A DNA stretch of 10,916 nucleotides, from positions 1 through 10,916 of the forward strand of contig CAZOKN010000053.1 of NCBI GenBank assembly GCA_964580525.1. The letters run 5' to 3'. The position numbers and the translations under genes were made by a program. A model generated the notes under the pieces. That model was given only the letters and a program-made list of their open reading frames with translations. It was not told the DNA's origin and did no database searches. Source of the stretch: CAZOKN01 sp964580525 (GTDB taxonomy: Bacteria; Pseudomonadota; Alphaproteobacteria; Rickettsiales; UBA6187). Shown piece by piece: positions 7,414-10,916 of the stretch. Within the stretch, counting starts at the first letter, position 1. Each line of letters begins with the position of its first letter.

Positions 7414-8160
7414 CTACAAAACCCCTTTCGCCTTCAATTTCTCAATCAACTCTGCCGTACTTTCCACCTTAATACCACGTGAACGTTTGGCCGGCTCTTC
7501 CACTTTCAAAGTTTTGATGCGTGGCGTCATATCCACACCATAATCCTCAGGTTTTTTGATTTCCAAAGGCTTGCTTTTAGCTTTCATAATGTTTGGCAGC
7601 GCCGGATAGCGCGGCTGATTTAAACGCAAATCGGCAGTTACAATCGCAGGCAATTTAACTTTTATGGTTTCGCTGCCGGCATCAACTTCGCGGGCAACTT
7701 CAGCAGAGCCATCACCCAAAACCAATTTAGAAGCAAAAGTGGCTTGCGGCCAATTCAAAAGCGCAGCTAACATTTGGCCGGTTTGATTGCAATCATCATC
7801 AATTGCCTGTTTACCCATAATCACCAGGCCAGGCTTTTCCGCTTCAATAACTGATTTTAGGAGTTTTGCCACAGCGAGCGGCTGCGTTTCAATGTCTGTC
7901 TGAATTAAAATTCCACGATCAGCACCCATGGCCATAGCAGAACGCATAACTTCCTGGCATTTATCAACACCAATAGAAACAACAACAATTTCAGTAGCTT
8001 TACCGGCTTCTTTAAGGCGTATAGCCTCTTCCACGGCGATTTCATCGAAAGGGTTTATCGACATTTTGACATTGGCAATGTCAACCCCAGAACCATCTGA
8101 TTTAACACGAACTTTAACGTTATAATCAACAACCCTTTTAACAGGGACTAATATCTTCAT
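7414..8160 (-). CDS. etfB: Electron transfer flavoprotein, beta subunit (EtfB/FixA family)
   Basis: EtfB pairs with EtfA, binds the structural AMP in most ETFs, and contributes the recognition loop that docks partner dehydrogenases. The 248-residue length is standard. It starts MKILVPVKRVVDYNVKVRV. It contains SINPFDEIAVEEAIRL (34-49) and the nucleotide-binding signature GKQAIDDDCNQTGQM (116-130). The recognition-loop region reads ALPNIMKAKSKPLE (187-200), and the C-terminal arm (about 215-248) wraps EtfA. A GGAG ribosome binding site at 8171-8174 lies 10 nt before the ATG. The gene is upstream of the toxin-antitoxin pair and etfA on the same strand; etfBA are usually adjacent, so the pair looks like an insertion. 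No terminator is seen in the 46 bp after its stop, so read-through into the module is likely. Confidence 0.96.
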   Translation of the reverse strand: MKILVPVKRVVDYNVKVRVKSDGSGVDIANVKMSINPFDEIAVEEAIRLKEAGKATEIVVVSIGVDKCQEVMRSAMAMGADRGILIQTDIETQPLAVAKLLKSVIEAEKPGLVIMGKQAIDDDCNQTGQMLAALLNWPQATFASKLVLGDGSAEVAREVDAGSETIKVKLPAIVTADLRLNQPRYPALPNIMKAKSKPLEIKKPEDYGVDMTPRIKTLKVEEPAKRSRGIKVESTAELIEKLKAKGVL

Positions 8161-8236
8161 GATATAAAAACTCCAGTTATTCTACGTGATTCCTCGTATA
8201 TTACGCACAAAAGTTAAATAGCGCAAGAGTATACAC

Positions 8237-8761
8237 TCACTCCCGCACATCTCGCACATAATCTTCTTTAACAATCTCACGCGGGGTTAGCCTTTTCTGA
8301 TAAAGAGAACTCGCTGAAAAGCATTTCTCTAAATAAGATTGTAGATATTTATATTCAATATATTTCTCGATATTTTTAGCTTCGTAAGCATCCATATAAG
8401 AAGCCAGCCATTCTTTCTTGGCAGGAGCTCTGGTATCGCCTAATTGCGCTGCAATTACATACATTGCATATGCCAGCTCATGTGGGGCAACTGGATCGCT
8501 TTTTTGCCCTTCTGGCGCGAACATGATTTGATACTCACCCGTTACAGGCGAGCCATACATAATATCTTCTGCTAAAAGGAATGCATTGGGCTTGTCTTTT
8601 ATAAAACAACGGTTTATTCTTGTATATTGACGGGTTTCAATTTCTATTCTTTCGGCATGTTTTGCAACCAAATAGGCAAGAGCGGATTCGGCCAAACTAC
8701 TCGCACCTTGTTGGCAACCAAATAAAACTAAAGATAGAAAAACCAGTGCCTTTTTTCTCAT
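8237..8761 (-). CDS. Putative lipoprotein of unknown function
   Basis: I do not recognise this 174-residue protein. It starts with a short basic segment (MRKK) and a hydrophobic stretch ending LVLFGC. This is an acceptable if not ideal lipobox (Phe at -2), with the acylated cysteine at residue 16 and Gln at +2, a pattern compatible with outer-membrane sorting. The mature part is largely helical in appearance (AESALAYLVAKHAERIE; the Tyr/Glu/Lys-rich EAKNIEKYIEYKYLQSYLEK at 127-146). It has two further cysteines (52 and 147) that could form a disulfide in the periplasm. The C-terminus is highly charged. No clear ribosome binding site precedes the ATG. It lies 76 bp upstream of etfB on the same strand and is divergent from the 619-residue protein, sharing a 186 bp intergenic region that holds CtrA-like sites. 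Confidence 0.7.
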   Translation of the reverse strand: MRKKALVFLSLVLFGCQQGASSLAESALAYLVAKHAERIEIETRQYTRINRCFIKDKPNAFLLAEDIMYGSPVTGEYQIMFAPEGQKSDPVAPHELAYAMYVIAAQLGDTRAPAKKEWLASYMDAYEAKNIEKYIEYKYLQSYLEKCFSASSLYQKRLTPREIVKEDYVRDVRE

Positions 8762-8833
8762 AAAACGATGACTTAAAAATAATTATCCTATTTATCAGCA
8801 ATTTTTCGCTTAATTCATCTTTACACAAACACA

Positions 8834-8860
8834 TTAATAATTTATTAATATGTTAACCAT
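8834..8860. promoter_or_regulatory. Candidate CtrA-binding region: TTAA-N7-TTAA plus TTAACCAT
   Basis: TTAA (8834-8837) and TTAA (8845-8848) are exactly 7 bp apart, the full-site consensus of the alphaproteobacterial response regulator CtrA. TTAACCAT (8853-8860) is an exact copy of the known CtrA half-site, and a third partial match, TTAACCCT, lies at 8892-8899. The full box also forms a 7 bp palindrome (8833-8849). The sites lie 88 bp before the 619-residue gene and 73 bp before the divergent lipoprotein gene, so either could be the target. TTAA is common in AT-rich DNA; the exact 8-mer next to an exact full box is what makes this notable. Confidence 0.5.
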
Positions 8861-8891
8861 GTAATGTTTTTGTGTCCGAAGTTACAGACTT

Positions 8892-8920
8892 TTAACCCTA
8901 AACATTTCAGAGAAAATAAT
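8892..8920 (+). promoter_or_regulatory. Weak candidate promoter for the 619-residue gene
   Basis: TTAACC (8892-8897) and AATAAT (8915-8920) are separated by 17 bp. The -10 matches five of six bases, the -35 is poor. The -35 coincides with the TTAACCCT half-site, and overlap of a CtrA box with the -35 is typical of CtrA-activated promoters in Caulobacter. This is a suggestion from spacing only. Confidence 0.25.
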
Positions 8921-8947
8921 TTGTAATAAATATGGGTTTATGTAGTT

Positions 8948-10807
8948 ATGGGAAATGGCAGTTCAAAAAAAATAGAAACAGCACCTAAAGAAGAAAAAGC
9001 TGTTGAACATAAATTAAGCAGGCCAATAAACACTGGTCAGGCTGGCCGAACAAATCCTCAATCGGAATTAGATTTTGAATCATTTGTTGAAAATTCTTTA
9101 TTAGACAAGCTTAACAGGCTACGTGAAGCTGCACTACAGCGTGCTCCTAAAACTTCTGAACCAGAAAAAGGATTATTTGGCTTCGACGAAGAAGTTTTCC
9201 TACCTCGTACTGGTCCTGTTTCTATAAGTTCTTCTGATGAAACAACTCCAGCAGCATCTGAATCATCCGCCACACTTCCTGCTCAACCAGGACAAATTTA
9301 TTTTGAACCAGATTCACAAAGATCATATTATTTTAAACCTATTCGAGATTCTTTTCATTCTGAACCTTCAACTTCACGATCAAGCGAAGAACAAAGTTAT
9401 TCACAAGAAATTCTGTCATTAAGCTCTGAAGGCTCATTAACGCCTGAAGATATAGCGTATATAGCATCAGCTCCGGATTTTAGAAGTTCTAGCATATCTA
9501 TATCTGATAAAAAATCAGCAACGGCTCCTGCTCAACTTGAGCAAACTTATTTTCCATCAACTTCAAAAGAGTCTTTTGATCAAAAAGCCGTTCGCCCTGG
9601 AACTTTAATTTCAACATCAAGTGAGAAAGAAATTTTTTCACCATCTCCTGAAAACTACAATAATCCGGTTCCTTTACAAAGAAGCAAAAAAGTTTTTAAT
9701 TTTACAGACCTTCAAAAAAAAGCATCTGAACAATCAAGAACATATGAAGGTTCTGGAAATAGTGGATCATTTATTGAATCATCATACGAAAGTTCCATCA
9801 ATGATTCATTCGTTGAATTTTCAACTCTAATTTCTTCTACATCTTATGTTTCAGAAAATTTATCTGTTGATGATGAAAAAGCTCCATCTTATGATTTTGA
9901 AGATGAAAAAATCGGCAAAATAATACGTGGCTTGCACGCAAAAACCTCCGTTTTCAAGGAAAAACAAGAAACATTGAGTATATCACCAGAAAAAACAGAA
10001 CCACTGTCTTTATCACCTATTGATTTAAAAAAATCATTTCCGGAAGATTCAAGCTTAGTAGCAAAATATACTGCAAAAAAAGCTATCGATATACAGTGGG
10101 AGCAAGTCAAAAGGCACGATGAAGAGAAAAAATTACGAAATTCTTCTGAAACTACAATCAAAAAGGTTGCAACCGCAAACCCTGAAAAACCTTCTTTACA
10201 AATACCAAAAGAACAAGATACAACACAATCACAGGGACAATTTGTTGTAAAAAGGCGGCCAAGAAAAAACAACATGCTTAAGAGAGAAAGATTTGATCAC
10301 GACACCGCTGTGCACATTGTTGGAACACCGCTGGAAGATATATATAAATCTAAAAAAGATGGCAGACTTCCATCTAAACCTATAGATTTGCCTTCTAAAC
10401 CTAAAGTAGAGCATCCTAATATAGCAGAAAGCAGTGTTCAAAATAGCATTCTGAACAATGCATTTCAACGCCAGCCAAATGATGTTTTCTTTCATGATGA
10501 AGATTTACCTACAACCAGACATTTTCTAATTCCAACACCAAATAATAATCCTAATCCTGTAGAAAGAATTTTGAGTGAATCTTATCTTACTTTTGAAAAG
10601 AAAGTAACTTCTAGATACGCAAAAGAGTCAAAACAAAAACCTACTCTACAAAGATCTAATTCTTTAGAAGAAATTCTTAGCAATCCTCCTGCTAAATCTC
10701 CTTTAACGATTCCTGCAACGGGGTCTCCGAAAGGATCTCTCCTGGGCGAGCAATTAGCACAACATAAAGAAAAAGAAATGTCAAAAAGCCCATCAGGAAG
10801 ACAATAA
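8948..10807 (+). CDS. Large serine-rich, disordered protein; candidate secreted host-directed effector
   Basis: I recognise no family for this 619-residue protein. It has no signal peptide, no membrane segment and no cysteine, is rich in Ser, Glu, Lys and Pro, and appears largely disordered; a short helix is likely at about 40-66. It begins MGNGSSKK, with Gly2, Ser6 and following lysines, the pattern recognised by eukaryotic N-myristoyltransferase. A basic cluster, KRRPRKNNMLKRER (435-448), resembles a nuclear localisation signal. LEDIYKSKK (462-470) has an EDIY core like the tyrosine-phosphorylated EPIYA-type sites of some effectors. LPSKP occurs twice (474-478, 481-485), and SATxPAQxxQxYF occurs at 107-119 and 190-202. 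The tail (KEKEMSKSPSGRQ) is hydrophilic and basic, compatible with type IV secretion. The ATG at 8948 has only a weak ribosome binding site (GGG at 8934-8936), but the next in-frame ATG is at residue 443. A strong terminator follows immediately. An effector role is inferred, not shown; a structural or cytoplasmic disordered protein is the alternative. Confidence 0.75.
   Translation: MGNGSSKKIETAPKEEKAVEHKLSRPINTGQAGRTNPQSELDFESFVENSLLDKLNRLREAALQRAPKTSEPEKGLFGFDEEVFLPRTGPVSISSSDETTPAASESSATLPAQPGQIYFEPDSQRSYYFKPIRDSFHSEPSTSRSSEEQSYSQEILSLSSEGSLTPEDIAYIASAPDFRSSSISISDKKSATAPAQLEQTYFPSTSKESFDQKAVRPGTLISTSSEKEIFSPSPENYNNPVPLQRSKKVFNFTDLQKKASEQSRTYEGSGNSGSFIESSYESSINDSFVEFSTLISSTSYVSENLSVDDEKAPSYDFEDEKIGKIIRGLHAKTSVFKEKQETLSISPEKTEPLSLSPIDLKKSFPEDSSLVAKYTAKKAIDIQWEQVKRHDEEKKLRNSSETTIKKVATANPEKPSLQIPKEQDTTQSQGQFVVKRRPRKNNMLKRERFDHDTAVHIVGTPLEDIYKSKKDGRLPSKPIDLPSKPKVEHPNIAESSVQNSILNNAFQRQPNDVFFHDEDLPTTRHFLIPTPNNNPNPVERILSESYLTFEKKVTSRYAKESKQKPTLQRSNSLEEILSNPPAKSPLTIPATGSPKGSLLGEQLAQHKEKEMSKSPSGRQ
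9266..9553 (+). repeat. Imperfect internal repeat in the disordered protein
   Basis: The segments SATLPAQPGQIYF (bases 9266-9304) and SATAPAQLEQTYF (9515-9553) share nine of thirteen residues, 83 codons apart. Each follows a Ser/Ile-rich run (SISSSDE, SISISDK) 8-12 residues upstream. They suggest an old tandem duplication or a short repeated binding motif. Confidence 0.6.
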
Positions 10808-10832
10808 AGCACGCAAATTTTGCGTGCTTTTT
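10806..10832 (+). terminator. Rho-independent terminator of the 619-residue gene
   Basis: AAAGCACGCAA (10806-10816) and TTGCGTGCTTT (10820-10830) form a perfect 11 bp stem with a 3-base loop, running into a T tract through 10832. The stem begins within the TAA stop codon. This is the clearest terminator in the window. The remaining 84 bp to the right edge are AT-rich with nothing recognisable. Confidence 0.92.
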
Positions 10833-10916
10833 GAGTTTTACCTGTAAATAAGTTGTTGTTTAAAGCTTACCTCTTATTCAACTATTTATGGTTTATTTTC
10901 TAAAAAATACTGTTAG

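Noticed and set aside
8186..8226. Possible etfB promoter (TTGCGC, 17 bp, TAATAT on the minus strand)
   Set aside because: Only three of six and four of six bases match the -35 and -10 consensus; spacing alone is not enough in AT-rich DNA.
9889..10275. 128-codon open frame on the minus strand
   Set aside because: It lies antisense inside the 619-residue gene, has no ribosome binding site or recognisable domain, and its Ser/Phe/Cys-rich composition is what the reverse strand of that gene would give.
1..10916. tRNA, rRNA, riboswitch or CRISPR array
   Set aside because: No cloverleaf-like segment, rRNA-like stretch or regularly spaced direct repeat was seen on either strand; intergenic gaps are all under 190 bp.

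Overview
The window reads as a fragment of an AT-rich alphaproteobacterial chromosome. The FlgK and FlgL proteins are of the alphaproteobacterial type (FlgK with GFSNYFGLNNFF, FlgL with FKGYAGDGSAERL near the N-terminus and FDGRYLFSGSKTDT). EtfA and EtfB resemble the mitochondrial/alphaproteobacterial ETF closely, and ComEC lacks a C-terminal nuclease domain. AT richness, flagellar genes and a large disordered protein with eukaryote-like targeting motifs suggest a flagellated, host-associated lineage, for example a Midichloriaceae-like member of Rickettsiales or a Holosporales relative. This placement is an inference; no rRNA is present to settle it.

Left block (1-3655, + strand): a flagellar filament-junction operon, flgK (5' end outside the window), flgL and fliW, with 25 and 23 bp gaps. 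FlgK and FlgL join hook to filament; FliW is the flagellin-binding antagonist of CsrA. A 122 bp spacer with two inverted repeats leads to comEC (3778-5811, +), which encodes the inner-membrane DNA-uptake channel.

Middle block (5808-8160, - strand): etfB and etfA encode the two subunits of electron transfer flavoprotein, but they are separated by a complete type II toxin-antitoxin pair (RelE/ParE-type toxin, then XRE-type antitoxin). The pair has its own consensus-like sigma-70 promoter (TTGACA, 17 bp, TACAAT) only 5 bp from the toxin start codon, so the toxin mRNA is probably leaderless. The antitoxin has a perfect AGGAGG inside the toxin's 3' end. etfA and comEC converge with a 4 nt overlap.

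Right block (8237-10832): a small putative lipoprotein (-) is divergent from a 619-residue, cysteine-free, serine-rich, apparently disordered protein (+). The latter begins MGNGSSKK, a good match to the eukaryotic N-myristoylation signal, carries a basic cluster that looks like a nuclear localisation signal, and ends in a strong Rho-independent terminator. The divergent intergenic region holds an exact TTAA-N7-TTAA box plus an exact TTAACCAT half-site, matching the CtrA cell-cycle regulator consensus. The most noteworthy items are this candidate effector, its possible CtrA control, and the toxin-antitoxin cassette inside etfBA.
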